Origin: Corythoichthys intestinalis
Taxonomy: Eukaryota; Chordata; Actinopteri; Syngnathiformes; Syngnathidae
NCBI RefSeq assembly: GCF_030265065.1
Contig: NC_080412.1
Location: 20,698,501-20,762,500, forward strand
Reading direction: 5' to 3'
Length of the DNA stretch: 64,000 bases
Within the stretch, counting starts at the first letter, position 1. Each line of letters starts with the position of its first letter. Below are positions 11,049 to 22,426 of this stretch, piece after piece. A program made the position numbers and the translations under genes. A model generated the notes under the pieces. That model had not been told where the DNA came from. It made no database searches and saw nothing but the letters and a program-made list of their open reading frames with translations.

Positions 11049-12604
11049 CAGTGGGGCAAATAAGTATTTAGTCAACCACTAATTGTGCAAGTTCTCCCAC
11101 TTGAAAATATTAGAGAGGCCTGTAATTGTCAACATGGGTAAACCTCAACCATGAGAGACAGAATGTAAAAAAAAAAAAACAGAAAATTAAATTGTTAGAT
11201 TTTGAAAGAATTTATTTGAAAATCATGGAGGAAAATACGTATTTGGTCATAACCAAAAGTTCATCTCAATACTTTGTTATGTACCCTTTGTTGGCAATAA
11301 CGGAGGCCAAACGTTTTCTGTAACTCTTCACAAGCTTTTCACACACTGTTGCTGGTATTTTGGCCCATTCCTCCATGCAATCTTCTCTAGAGCAGTGATG
11401 TTTTGGGGCTGTCGTTGGGCAACACGGACTTTCAACTCCCTCCACAGATTTTCTATGGGGTTGAGATCTGTGACTGGCTAGGCCACTCCAGGACCTTGAA
11501 ATGCTTCTTACGAAGCCACTCCTTTGTGTCCACTCCTGGCTGTGTGTTTGAGATCATTGAAAGACCCAGCCACGTATCATCTTCAATGCCCTTGCTGATG
11601 GAAGGAGATTTTCACTCAAAATCTCTCGAAGCATGGCCCCATTCATTCTTTCCTTTACACAGATCAGTCGTCCTGGTCCCTTTGCAGAAAAACAGCCCCA
11701 AAGCATGATGTTTCCACCCCCATGCTTCACAGTTCTTCGGATGCAATTCAGTATTCTTTCTCCTACAAACACGAGAACCTGTGTTTCTACCAAAAAGTTC
11801 TATTTTGGTTTCATCTGACCATAACACATTCTCCCAGTCCTCTTCTGGATCATCCAGAAAACTTCAGCGGGGGGACATGTCTGGCAGTGCAGGATTTGAG
11901 TCCCTGGCGGTGCATTGTGTTACTGATAGTAGCCTTAGTTACTGTGGTCCCAGCTCTCTGTAGGTCATTCACCAGGTCCCCCCGTGTGGTTCTGGGATTT
12001 TTGCTCATCGTTCTTGTTATCATTTTGATGCCACGGGGTGTGATCTTGCATGGAGCCCCAGATCGAGGGAGATTGTCAGTGGTCTTGTATGTCTTCCATT
12101 TTCTAATAATTGCTCCCACAGTTGATTTCTTTACACCAAGCGTTTTACCTATTGCAGATTCAGTCTTCCCAGCCTGGTGCAAGTCTACAATTTTGTCCCT
12201 GGTGTCCTTCGACAGCTCTTTGGTCTTGGCCATGGTGGAGTTTGGAGTGTGACTGACTGAGGTTGTGGACAGGTGTCTTTTATACCGATAATGAGTTAAA
12301 ACAGGTGCCATTAATGCAGGTAACGAGTGGAGCCTCGTTAGACCTTGTTAGAAGAAGTTAGACCTCTTTGACAGCCATAAATCTGGCTTGTTTGTAGGTG
12401 ACCAAATACTTATTTTCCACTCTAATTTGCAATTAAATTCTTTAAAAATCAAACAAGGTGATTTTCTGTTTTTTTTTTTTTCCCACATTCTGTCTCTCAT
12501 GGTTGAGGTTTACTCATATTGACAATTACAGGCCTCTCTAATCTTTTCAAGTAGGAGAACCAAAGCATATTTGGTGGTTGACTAAATACTTATTTGCCCC
12601 ACTG
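11049..12604 (-). mobile_element. Tc1-like DNA transposon (copy A), 1,556 bp, inactivated
   Basis: It has inverted ends CAGTGGGGCAAATAAGTATT and its complement at 12585-12604, flanked by TA dinucleotides (11047-11048 and 12605-12606), the Tc1/mariner target duplication. The terminal repeats are long (over 100 bp) and contain a repeated AAATACGTATTTGGTC-type motif. It carries a broken transposase on the minus strand. Copy B of the same family is at 44528-46927. Confidence 0.93.
11330..12233 (-). pseudogene. Broken Tc1-family transposase in copy A
   Basis: On the minus strand the frame starts at ATG 12233-12231 ([20 protein letters not shown]) with the paired helix-turn-helix N-terminus ([20 protein letters not shown], then [20 protein letters not shown]). 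It stops after about 128 codons. Relative to the intact family, which I know from memory, sequence is missing around 11855-11870, and the catalytic half (including [13 protein letters not shown] and [12 protein letters not shown]-like peptides, about 11600-11830) continues in other frames. This is a plain dead DNA-transposon gene. Confidence 0.85.
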
Positions 12605-12606
12605 TA

Positions 12607-13006
12607 TATAACCAGTTTTCGCCATTTTGAAGTAAATTTTGACTTCTTTTTGCCTTCCCTGTCATTTGGTAAGCATTCATCATAGGTTAGAGAATTGAGC
12701 ATCTCAGTCCCAGTCTTGAAGATGTACCTTACTGTGTAAAACTCTTGAGGGCTTAACAATGTATCTAAACTGTTTGACATTTCAAGTAAAACAAGCAGGC
12801 ACTTAACTTAGTACATGTGGTTCATGTTCTGTACTTTATCACAAGCCAGATAAGCATGAAGTCACACAGCAGCAACTACTACAATTAAGACAAATTGCAC
12901 ATTAGTAGCATTGACAGTGAAAAGAGCAACTGAGGATGCAAACTGAATATACAAAAGAAGTGTCTCATCTGAATTGTTAGGCTAAAGATGCGGCATTAAA
13001 TCCATC
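12607..13006. other. Region between Tc1 copy A and the plekhb1 stop codon
   Basis: It probably includes the plekhb1 3' untranslated region on the minus strand. No AATAAA hexamer on the minus strand was found close to the stop codon, and nothing else is recognisable. Confidence 0.3.
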
Positions 13007-15487
13007 TCAGCAGAAGAACATGGGTGCCCAGAGGAAGGAGCGCATGGCGGCACCTGCCGCCATGCCCGCCAGTAATCCCATGGCGAGGTGGTCAAACACT
13101 CCGTCGAAGGGGTCTCTCTGAACAATCACATGATGGGTGCCTGAGGAGGGAATGGAAATTAAACTCGGATCAAAACAGGGCTTTGATCATGTTGAATTCA
13201 CCAATTTCACTCTAAAATAGTAAAACCCTCTAATACGCATTCCATAAAGCAGACTACCTGGTCCTACTCCGGGTGTCAGGTAGACTGTGTGATAATTGTT
13301 CAGGGGTATGGCATGATAAGAATCATCGTAGGGGTCATACGTAAACACCTGGGGATGGGAAAAACAGTCTCAAATGAGATATTTTGCAACCAAAAACAAT
13401 CCAAGAACCTGCATCTCACCGAGTTTCTCCTGGTCTCAAGCATTGTCAGTTTCCACGCCCTGAAAGAAAGGAACAAGATAGATACTGTAGATGTCAATCC
13501 ATTTCTGTCATCCCTACCAATTCAAATGGATTGAACATCTCTTGCTCCCAATGGCAGAGAATATAGAGTAAATAAAGCGCAATTTTATTGAGACTCACCC
13601 AAACATGACTGTTTTAGCAGGTGCTGATGTTTTGGTTAGCAACACTGTTCAGTGTTCAGCAGTTGACTTTAAAGTTTGTGTTTGAAAATGAGCACCAGAA
13701 ATAATTCCAGTCAACACTTTATAGGGCAAGCCAATTTTTTTTTTTTTTTAAATTATTTAACAAAATAAATAAACGTAACCCAATAAATACCTGCATTCCA
13801 CAAATGTCATATTTTGGGTCATGTAAGCCATGCCTATGCAGTGGTGCTTGAAGTCACTCACAGCAGAGGGTGCATAGGATCTTTTTTAGTTTTTCCCATC
13901 CAAAAACACCCATTTTGGTCAAAATTTCTCATGATCGTGTGTTTTCTCCATATAAGGCGTGCAAAAAGGCAGTGCACGCATGCTGGATAGTTTATGTACT
14001 ACTACTGGGCAACTACAAAGACAGCTTTCTATTTCAGCTGCAGTATGTGTTGGAGATTTTGTATTAGAAATAAAAGCGCCCTGTATTATAATGCAAATCC
14101 CTGCAGCTAGATGGCGCAATGACAAACGAACACATTTGAAATTTTAAAGGGCCAATGAGCCTCGGTTTAATACCCCTTTTCACAAGACTAAAATAAATTG
14201 CACACGAATATCCAACCACTCTGCACGGCAGTAGGTCAACTGCAACAACAAACAATAATATGGCTACTATTCAAGCATGTCTTATCTATTTCATTGAATT
14301 TTATAAAATGTTGCTGCTTTTGTAAAGAAAATAATTGCTAACTCGTTTTTGACGCTTATTCAATGTGACACGGTAGCAAGCGAGGTCTTAGGTGGTGTTA
14401 TTAACAGCAACAACAAAAACTTTCAACATATACATTTAGTCCCCAAAGTTAAATACGATATTGTTTCCATGTTTTATCTTTTTATAACAAAAACAAAAAG
14501 AATCTACCAAAACACTTTTTCTCCCCAACACCAGGGGGTGCTGCAGCGGGAAGTGTCCCCTGCCACTGTGCCTGTACACTAAATGTTAATATTGTGACCT
14601 ACATGACCCAAAATGTGATGTCCACACATGTGGATGCCAGGTCTCAATTATAATTACAGTATATGATTTTGATGATAAATCACTATTTCTTATAGAAATT
14701 AGTTATGACCAAATAAAATTACAAAAAAACAACAACTAAATTCTAATGAATAAAAACACAAGGTTATGGGCCCCAATAACACTCTAAAGTTTTTATTTTT
14801 TTATTTTTTTTTTTAAGTTATAGTAATTTAAATAATACCTGTCTGATGTTTTTATTAATCTTTATAAATTTCACATCTGCTCTTCTAGGAGTGTGCTTTG
14901 TGGCCTTAATCCATGAAAACACATTATGTAAGATCATCATTGATAATAAGGTTTCATAAAATGTCATCATGTTTCAATAGTATTTTTGGAGATGCTGCTG
15001 TTTTGGTTAGCAAAAGATCACATAGGCTTGCCAGATAAGAGACCTACACAGATTCGTCCTCACTGTTAGCGCAGAGGTTCATTGTTGAGCTGTCCTTGAA
15101 CTGCACAACGATGATATTCTCCTGGGGGTTAGTTTCAGGAGGCGTCACCCCTGCAATCATCCCACACCCCACAAAAAATTTAACTTCATGCGGCTGCTTG
15201 AGATTCCTAATCAGCAATGCTGTACCTCGACACTCTAGGCCACTGCGCACATCTACACATGTGAATTTGAGGTTGACGCGGTGCTCCAGTTCTCGCCGAC
15301 TATCGCTCTTGTAGAAGCAAAGGCTGCCATCCACCCATAGGTCACACCAGTTCAACTTCCAGCGCTTCAGCACAGATGCTAGATGGCAGGACATACGATC
15401 TATCGTTCCAATAACAAGTTACGGTTGGCCTGGTATTATAATGTACTCACTCTGTCTCCAAAGCCAGCCTGACCTCATGAGCGCCAT
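13007..15487 (-). CDS. plekhb1: Evectin-family PH domain protein, best match PLEKHB1
   Basis: Minus-strand coding exons are 15487-15451, 15378-15226, 15150-15048, 13459-13420, 13348-13258 and 13140-13007. Every junction is GT-AG with matching phase, giving 185 residues and a TGA stop. The protein begins MALMRSGWLWRQ-TSVLKRWKLNW, the start of an evectin PH domain (strands 1-2, W10, W23, W27). It continues through VDVRSGLECRGVTPPE and LCANSEDESVAWKLTMLE, the C-terminal PH helix. The tail ends LAMGLLAGMAAGAAMRSFLW, a hydrophobic C-terminal segment that anchors evectins in post-Golgi membranes. Mammalian PLEKHB1 is longer (about 240 aa); the linker after the PH domain is short here. The tail (THHVIVQRDP) favours PLEKHB1 over PLEKHB2. 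Intron 2 is only 75 bp, a multiple of three without stops, so its retention would keep the frame. Confidence 0.88.
13460..15047. other. plekhb1 intron 3 with fragments of dispersed repeat
   Basis: This largest plekhb1 intron (1,588 bp) holds a degraded TTGGCTGCCATTGAC-type repeat half at about 13487-13560 in the adjoining exon-proximal sequence, AT-rich stretches and poly-T (13736-13749). The phrase TTGTGACCTACATGACCCAAAATG at about 14592 resembles other intergenic copies, but I cannot name a family. No coding exon was recognised inside it. Confidence 0.35.
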
Positions 15488-16390
15488 GTTTGTCACCTCT
15501 TGTCCAAGTACAGGGAAAGACAGAAACAAGAAGGAGGGCTTTTTTTGGGTCACTTACGAGCAGACCGTGTTGTTGCACTTGTTTATTTTGCACCTGACAG
15601 ATTATTCTTTCTCTGGTCACGGTTGAGTCACAGGATAATTCTGGATTAGGCAGGCTCTTGCTTGGACACACCCATTCTATTCCTTAATTTCACCTGGATT
15701 TATTTCCCTTCTGGACCAATACACAAGTTTAAAATAAATGTTCTTGTCAGACACCTTGAATTGCCATACCCTTTTTCCAGATCATGTTTTGTTTTATTAA
15801 CTGTTCAATGTAAACCCACCGTGACATTATTGCATAAGGATTAGTCCATTTTTAACTGTCTCTGTGCAGGTCAGTTACATGAGTATTCTATTTATGTATT
15901 CAACAATTCCCTGATCATTAAATTGAAAATACTGTATATAATTTATTTATTTATTTATTTTTTTCAACATTTACACTGCAGTTACAAATTACAACCATAA
16001 AAATGAATGAGCAAAACATGAAAGTGGTGCAATTCTGTCAATCTTGTCTTGTATCTTTAACTAAAACACACACACACACACAAACTGGATTTGTGTTTTG
16101 GTACTGGTCTTGCTAGCGCAAAAACAACATGTGCTGGATTTCTGATCAGGGTTTGCTGTAATTATTAAAAATAATAAGAATATTTAATAATTCTTTGCAA
16201 AATTATTTTCTATTGTGTGAAATTGATTTATTTGTAATTGATTCAAAAATCTTTAGCAATGCATAATAAATTGTACTGTATTTGTATTATTTATCTTATT
16301 ATTTTACTTCCTCATACCTCTATGTTGTGATTTGTACAGTAGTTGCGCAAGGAGAGCGCTGACCGAATTTAAATCAGTTTAAAATTCGTC
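15488..16390. other. Upstream of plekhb1, no recognised gene
   Basis: It contains a short (AC)n at about 16067-16083 and AT-rich sequence. Any 5' noncoding exon and promoter of the minus-strand plekhb1 gene should be in or beyond this stretch. Confidence 0.3.
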
Positions 16391-16394
16391 ATTT

Positions 16395-16610
16395 CCTTCA
16401 CAGTGGGCGGGGTTACCTCAAACATCATATATAAGACTAGATGTCAATTGAGCGGTGTTAACCAATAGGTACGTGCGTTGTCACTTGTCGGCCATTTCGC
16501 GCCTGGGCTGTTCGCTTTGAATTCTTTACTTATTTATTATCATTATTATTACTCTTTTACTGATTTTACAACGACTTTGTTTTTCATAAACATCAGCGAC
16601 ACAGTAAGTT
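16395..16610 (+). promoter_or_regulatory. Candidate core promoter with GC box, TATA and CCAAT
   Basis: In order, the sequence shows a GC box (GTGGGCGGGG, about 16404), a TATA-like CATATATAAG (about 16427), a CCAAT element (TAACCAATAG, about 16460), a YY1-like CGGCCATTTCGCGCC (about 16490), and a donor-like CACA|GTAAGTTAG at about 16601. This spacing is that of a real TATA promoter followed by a roughly 150-bp noncoding exon. It could serve tbcel (plus strand), or the region could be bidirectional with plekhb1. No direct link to either gene is visible. Confidence 0.4.
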
Positions 16611-17199
16611 AGCTGCTTAACTAAAAAAATAATTAGACGGTTCACAAAAAAAAAAAAAAAAAAAAACACATCCAAGCCAAATAATAGCCACATTAACACA
16701 GTTTGTTATGAGCCAAGCCGTTTGTAAATCCGTGAAGAATTCAATGAGTTCGCGTATTTTAATGGAGAAAATCATTCACCGTGCCTCTACGATTTCCCGA
16801 TGCAAGATGGCCGCTAACTACTTGCGCCGCTAATTTCGCCTTTGGAAATCTACCCTTGAATATATCACACCTATGTATGGTGACACTGACGTTCCAGTCA
16901 AAACAAATATGTAGTTTTTCTCATACTATATATTTTTTTCATATGCGCGCAACCACCATACCCCCCCCCCAAATTACAGTTATTAAAATGCATTTTTGGG
17001 TCATTCGGTGCGGATTTACGCTAACCTGCTCCAAATTAAGAGAAAAAAACAGCATACAGTTTATGTATACATGATATATTTTTAAGTATTTTCTTACATA
17101 GCTTCACATTTCACGTCAAAGCCACGACTTTTTTTTTTTTTTTAATTGCGCTAGGAGAAGCCCTGTTTAAAGTTTAAAACCATTTAAACGACGTCACAT

Positions 17200-17278
17200 C
17201 CGGCTTCCACTGACACTTCTTCAGCGAGAAGAAAAACACAAACAAAACACTAGCGAGTGGCTTCCGGGGGGTTCACGG
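17200..17278 (+). promoter_or_regulatory. tbcel: Candidate noncoding first exon of tbcel
   Basis: A short region beginning at an ETS-like site (CATCCGGCTTCC, about 17197) and a second (CTTCCGGGG, about 17261) ends in a consensus donor CACG|GTGAGTGCAG at 17278. Such ETS-rich TATA-less starts are common for housekeeping genes. tbcel has a 5' acceptor just before its ATG, so an upstream noncoding exon is expected; whether this is it is inference. Confidence 0.35.
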
Positions 17279-18802
17279 TGAGTGCAGTCACAATGTCCAA
17301 AAATATAACCATGTCGCTTTTAAAGTGCTAAGTTAAGAGGCTGACATAGACCACTTGATAACAGTCGTCGAATATGAAATTATTCCAATAGATGTCATGA
17401 CGGGACAAGTTAGTTTTACGCGCTGAAATTATAGCACCTTGTATGCATTTCTTGAACAGCGTTTTTTCTTGACTGGCAGAGCAGGTACATTAATCACTCG
17501 TAGAGAGTTATCTCTTAGCTATATTTATCAACACCGTACAGGCCTCGGTGTTGAGTTATCGCCCCTTTTGAGTCGACCTCTGCCGAACTCCGTTCACATT
17601 TTTGTGTTTTTACCTTGACCTTGATAATTTTGGAGTGTATTTGACAGAAAATACTTTTTTTTGGCGTTTTCCCCAAACGCCATGGCTCGTGCCTCAATTC
17701 GGCATAAACAATACCTTTGAAATACATGTTTTTTTAATTAGTCTTTATTATTTGCACGGACGCTCTTCGATTTACGACAGCGTGCCTTTTGCAGTGACGT
17801 AAACCGAGCGTGCACATTGGTCGGGACTGCCATAACTACGCCTAAATTTAAGGTTTACTACATAATATGCTATTTGCAGGGCGGTGTGTTGATGGTAAGT
17901 GCAAGGTTGTTGTCTCTATCTGCACAAAAGAGTGACATTTGTTCATCAGGCATAAAGGAGCCTATTTTCTTGCTCTATTGTCAGTAACATAATACCCGCT
18001 GTTAAAATAAGGCTTGTTAGGAAGAAAATTTCTTTCATTAACACGCAGGTGTCAAACTGGCGCTCCAGGGGCCAGATCCGGATTTCCACATAATTTTGTG
18101 TGGCCCGCCTTCATGTTTCTCGCTAAAATAAAATGTGTATAACATTTCTGTAGTGAAAAGGAGCCGACGACTCCAGAAATCGGAGAACTATTCAATATTT
18201 TCCCCTTTTCTAAAGAAAAAAAAACGTATCATTTACTGGTTTTCTCTTTGTTTTTAATGAAATCCCACAGCTAAAACAGGCTTAAAAAGTCTCCAAAAAG
18301 TCTTAAATCCAATAATTTGAATGTAAGGCCTTAAAAACAACTGAAATTCTCCTAAAATCTCATAAAAAGTCTTAAATACAATTTTTAAAGGTCTTAAAAA
18401 TCTATTGACGTTACTTTACTGCTTGAGTACTCCATGCTAATTTGTATCACTGTGTGAAAAAGCTGGGAATAAATTCATATACTTTGCAAGTAATTCCGGG
18501 CCTCCCAATTTTTCTTCAAATCTTTTTTCGTAAATGATGCGAAATAGTTAATGAATTGTATTCACTATGGTCTTAAAAGGGCCTTTAAAAGTCTAAAATG
18601 TGAGATTTTTTTAGCTCTTCAGAGACACTGTAAAAATACATATTAAGAAAACGTTTATACAGTTTTTCTTTTTTATTTTCTTTCTTTTTTGTCTGTTTGA
18701 AATTGCCATAAAGGATAAAAATGAAAAATGCATGAATGGAAAATATTGCTTTCTTTTTTATGAAAGAAAATAAAGAGGATTTTTTTTTTTTTTTTTTTTT
18801 TT

Positions 18803-18950
18803 TGGTCAAATCCACTGCGACTGGGTGGCGACCAGTTCAGGGTGTACCCTGCCTCCTGCTCGTTGTTTGCTGGAATAAGCTCCAGCACCCCCGCCACACT
18901 CGTGAGGATAAGCGGTTCACAAGATGAATAAATCCATGAATCCAAAGAAA
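18803..18950 (+). mobile_element. LINE/SINE 3' tail fragment
   Basis: The phrases CGACTGGGTGGCGACCAGTT, CAGGGTGTACCCTGCCTCC, AAGCTCCAGCACCCCCGCC and GAGGATAAGCGGTTCA are the familiar 3' end of a very abundant fish LINE/SINE family. It ends in an ATGAATAAATCCATGAATCC tail and is preceded by poly-T (18780-18803). Confidence 0.7.
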
Positions 18951-18991
18951 AATACATAAAAAAAAATATCTTCAGAAATTATGTACATATA

Positions 18992-19071
18992 CGGTGGGGA
19001 GAACAAGTATTTGATACACTGCCAATGGGAAAACCCATTGGCAGTGTATCAAATACTTGTTCTCCCCACTG
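18992..19071. mobile_element. Near-perfect palindromic miniature foldback, 80 bp, TA-flanked
   Basis: Arm CGGTGGGGAGAACAAGTATT... reads to CCAATGGG, then a short AAAA spacer, then CCCATTGG back to ...CTTGTTCTCCCCACTG. The arms are about 38 bp with one visible mismatch (CGG against CAG at the tip). TA flanks both sides (18990-18991 and 19072-19073), the mark of Tc1/mariner-mobilised DNA. Confidence 0.8.
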
Positions 19072-19073
19072 TA

Positions 19074-19094
19074 TGTGTATATATATATATATAT

Positions 19095-19152
<58 letters not shown>
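19074..19152. repeat. (TA)n microsatellite
   Basis: Almost pure alternating TA/AT with one TACACAT interruption directly abuts the foldback. Open frames of Tyr-Ile repeats here are meaningless. Confidence 0.95.
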
Positions 19153-19154
<2 letters not shown>

Positions 19155-19692
19155 GCTATATTTAAATTTTGATTTAAACAAAAGTGGTGAACTGTAAATT
19201 TTCCCTTTTTGCAATTTTTATTTTTAATTTTAAACTTAAATAAAAAACAGATAATGAATATTATTTTCATCTTTAGAATTTATTCAATTTTTTTTAATTA
19301 AAAAAGGGAAACAATAAATATGCTTATTTCTTTTGTAATTTTTAACTAAAACAAAAAATCAAAGACAATGAACATACTCATTAAAAAAAATAAACATACT
19401 AATTTTAAAATCTTAACTAAAACTTCATTTACTTTTTTTAAAGCGACTGGTAAAACTGTAAATATTCAGATTTTTGTTTAAATTTCAGTTTAGCTGGGGA
19501 AAAAAAAAAAAAAAAAAAAAAAACAATGATGTGGGCCGAATCTGACCTGTGGGCCGAAGTTTGACACGTGTGCTTTGGATATTTTGTATACAGTAGTATC
19601 TAATAGGGTGGAGGCCGTTATCTAAGCAAACCGTACATTATGCCCTAATCCCTGCTGTCTGCCCTTTTTGTGCATTTTGTGTCTTTTCGCAG

Positions 19693-19755
19693 CAGGGGAA
19701 TGTGACCGGATGCGCTGTTGAAAAGCGGCTCTGCTTCGGCTGCCACACATCAAAG
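19693..19755 (+). promoter_or_regulatory. tbcel: Candidate noncoding exon 5' of tbcel
   Basis: TCTTTTCGCAG is followed by CAGGGGAATGTGACCGGATG and ends CATCAAAG|GTAAGATTTG. The segment is GC-rich against its AT-rich surroundings and carries good acceptor and donor signals. It has no obvious coding homology, so a 5' untranslated exon of tbcel is the likeliest use. Confidence 0.35.
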
Positions 19756-19952
19756 GTAAGATTTGGCAGATCTGTGAGAAACTCTTACGGCAGGAACATC
19801 AAACTAGATCTATTTCGGCCTTGTGATATGATTTGTCTGAAAATGATAGTCCTGATCAGGATGGATAAGAGGGAAGGACTGTCCTCACTTGGACACAAAC
19901 GGCGGATAAGATCTGATTTGAGGGATGTCATCGCACTGTCAAAGGGATATTA

Positions 19953-20050
19953 ACTCATTGGCTTCCGCTAGATGTCCAATCCATTTGAAGTGATTCGCTG
20001 CCACCCTCTCTGTTCAAATGGATTGGACGTCTACTAGTGTTAAACTAAAG
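19953..20050. repeat. TTGGCTGCCATTGAC-type dispersed repeat, diverged
   Basis: It reads TAACTCATTGGCTTCCGCTAG, GTCCAATCCATTTGAAGTGA and then TTCAAATGGATTGGACGTCT, the family's two half-cores in inverted orientation. Confidence 0.55.
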
Positions 20051-20778
20051 TGTTTAAATAAGATTTTAAGAGGTACAAGATTGGATGTCTATCGTCATTT
20101 TGGGTGTCTGAAAATGGATAGGTGGAACGTCAACTGGGCGGCAAGCTCATGTCGCCTCACGTTTCGGCTTTCTTGTCACTAATGTGATCACGCCTACGGG
20201 CTATTTTTAGAGCTTTTTTCCCGGCCGGCGCTGATGCACACGTGACACGTGAGCTCCTGTTTTGCGTGCTCTAGGGAGACTCTTTTTAAAGTTTCATTGA
20301 TGAAGTTGTCCCATAGCGTCGAAAACTTGAAAAGCCTGGTGGAAGAGAAGCCCACCAGTGAAGTACCATGTTTTTGGGAAAAAACAATAAAATAATATTA
20401 TATATATTTTTTTTAATGAAAATGTTAAGAGACTGGAATTTTGAGATTGTTACTATTATGTGTTATTACAAGCCATTTATTAACAATTCTAAAATGTAGA
20501 ATCTTCAAATAGTCTTGAAATACAGTTTGAACTAAAACAAAAATACAATGCAATTCAGTGCATTGGGAGTTAGGACAAGTTTGTTCATATAGTGACCATT
20601 AGATGTCGCCAGTGTGCTTTCAACCGTATTACCACACGCAGTTGAAATGCCGTCAAGATTTGTATACTTTTTTTTTTTTTTTTAGAAACTGTTTTAGACT
20701 GGCGGTCCACCAGGTTTATAAACCCTGCAATAGAAACTAAATTGTAATAATCTTTAACTATCAGACAAGTTCAAACTA

Positions 20779-22276
20779 GGGTTGTCCCGATCACATACTT
20801 TTGCACACGAGTTTGAGTCCGATACTGAGTCTGCCTGTACAGAATACCGATCCAATACAAGTACAGAAAAGTACTGTGGATGGGAAAAAGTGCATCCAAA
20901 TGTGAAGTGTTTCCAATTTGTAGACATGATCACTCTTGCGTGATGATCTTATCGTTGGTGTCCTACGACACTTTTAAAGCATTTCAAAGCAATAAAACTG
21001 GCCACTGGAGGGCAGTAGCGCATTTGGTAAGATCCCCCCAACCCGATTTAACCAGTACAGCGTAGTTGTGACCGTGCTGCTCGCCTAGCAGAGCCCACTC
21101 CGCAGGCTTGCCGCTCGCATCCCCCGCACCATCCAGTTTCCCGCACGGAAATGCGCACGGCCAAACCAGTTCCCCCCCCCCCCGGAACAGAAGTTCCCCA
21201 GGCGAACGAGGCAGTGTTCACCACAAAAGACAAAAAATCCATCTTTACGAGACAGGCGGCAATGAGGGAAAAGTTTAACCCGCTGTTGCGGCCACCAAGC
21301 ATCATTTCTCAGTTAGGTATGTGTGAATAAATTGTTACTTTGCTATCAAAAGCTCTATTTGTCTGGTTGTTCATGTTATTTTGTAAAAGGAAAACATTAT
21401 TCAGATGTTTGGCATGTAACCAAAGCAAAAAATAGCCGTTTAAAGTCAGTTATGTTTGAAATTTATGTGTTTACAAAAAAGCTCATTTTCTCCGTTTTTT
21501 CATCAGAAATTGGAAAATTGCTCAAACTAAGCTATTTTCTAATGCTTATTTCTAAAGAATGGAAAAAGATATGAACTTACTTTTTTTTCTGCTGAAAGAC
21601 GAGAGTCTAATATTTTTTTGGTGGGTTTCTGTGGGCCTTGCAAAATCAGTCAAAATCCAGTAAAACGGCCGGGAGCGAAGGGCCTTGCTCCGCTGAAAAT
21701 TGCTGGGAGTGAATGAGTTAATGATGATTGACGAGGCGTTGAAGCTTTGATCTTGCTAGAGAAGCTTGACAGCGCTACATTCAATGACGCCCAATGTGTC
21801 AATCATAATTTATCTTGTTAAACACTAGTGTGCTGTGGCAACTCATTGTGTGTCTGTGCACTGCACAGCAGTGAGTGGATTTGACTGGACTCACTCAATC
21901 AAGCATTTAACAAAGACAAGCATTTTTCTGTTATTTTTGTTTAGAAATGATGATTCGCATTATGAAGGCACATTATGAAGGGACATTAACATGTTAAAAA
22001 CTTTTCTGGAACATTTTTTTCTGAAGAGCTATTTATTTAATGTTTTATTCAACTTTATAAGAAAATTCAGGCACTTCTGGAGCTATTGTTTTTGTGTGAT
22101 TCAATAAACATGCTTTAGGCATTTCAGTGAAGTTTAGTGTTTGCATTATTCAGTTTTTTTACGCCAATTTTACATTTTTACTGTAAATGAATATCAAATC
22201 CAAAAATTGGTTAATCACCCCCCCAACTACTAATAATCGGTATCGGTCCTGAAAAACTCATATCACTCGATTTCTA
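20779..22276. mobile_element. hAT-type element, second copy of the sc5d-intron family
   Basis: It begins TAGGGTTGTCCCGATCACAT, and near the right end has AATCGGTATCGGTCCTGAAAAA, the inverted partner phrase of this family. Internal sequence (GTGCTGTGGCAACTCATTGTGTG near 21830, GACTCACTCAATCAAGCATTTAAC near 21890) matches the element at 8892-9534. The right terminus is degraded. The GC-rich piece at 21050-21300 shows no recognisable transposase. Confidence 0.5.
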
Positions 22277-22426
22277 CTTGAATTAATCATAAAAAGGTGA
22301 AATGTGATTAAAAGATTTCCCAGTTTTCTCACATAGAACATGTCAAGCCCATAATTGTGTCAAAATACCCTCTCAAGATTACGAATTTGGTTAGCAGTTA
22401 ACTCTTCTCAACCCAGGGCTGAGACA

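Larger units (their letters stand above)
18046..19570. mobile_element. hAT-like non-autonomous element hosting later insertions
   Basis: The left end CAGGTGTCAAACTGGCGCTC and the right end AAGTTTGACACGTG form inverted termini of a known fish element type (the GGCCAGATCC...TGTGGCCCGCC phrase near the left end is matched by GGGCCGAATCTGACCTGTGGGCC at the right end). I could not see a clean 8-bp target duplication. The interior is T- and A-rich and includes a LINE/SINE tail, a palindromic foldback and a TA microsatellite (separate entries). Confidence 0.5.

Noticed and set aside
18992-19071. The perfect hairpin considered as a microRNA precursor
   Set aside because: Full-length pairing without bulges, a 4-nt loop, TA flanks and transposon-end sequence all point to a foldback element.
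18972-19270. Overlapping frames rich in Ile-Tyr repeats
   Set aside because: They are translations of the (TA)n microsatellite and of the palindromic foldback.
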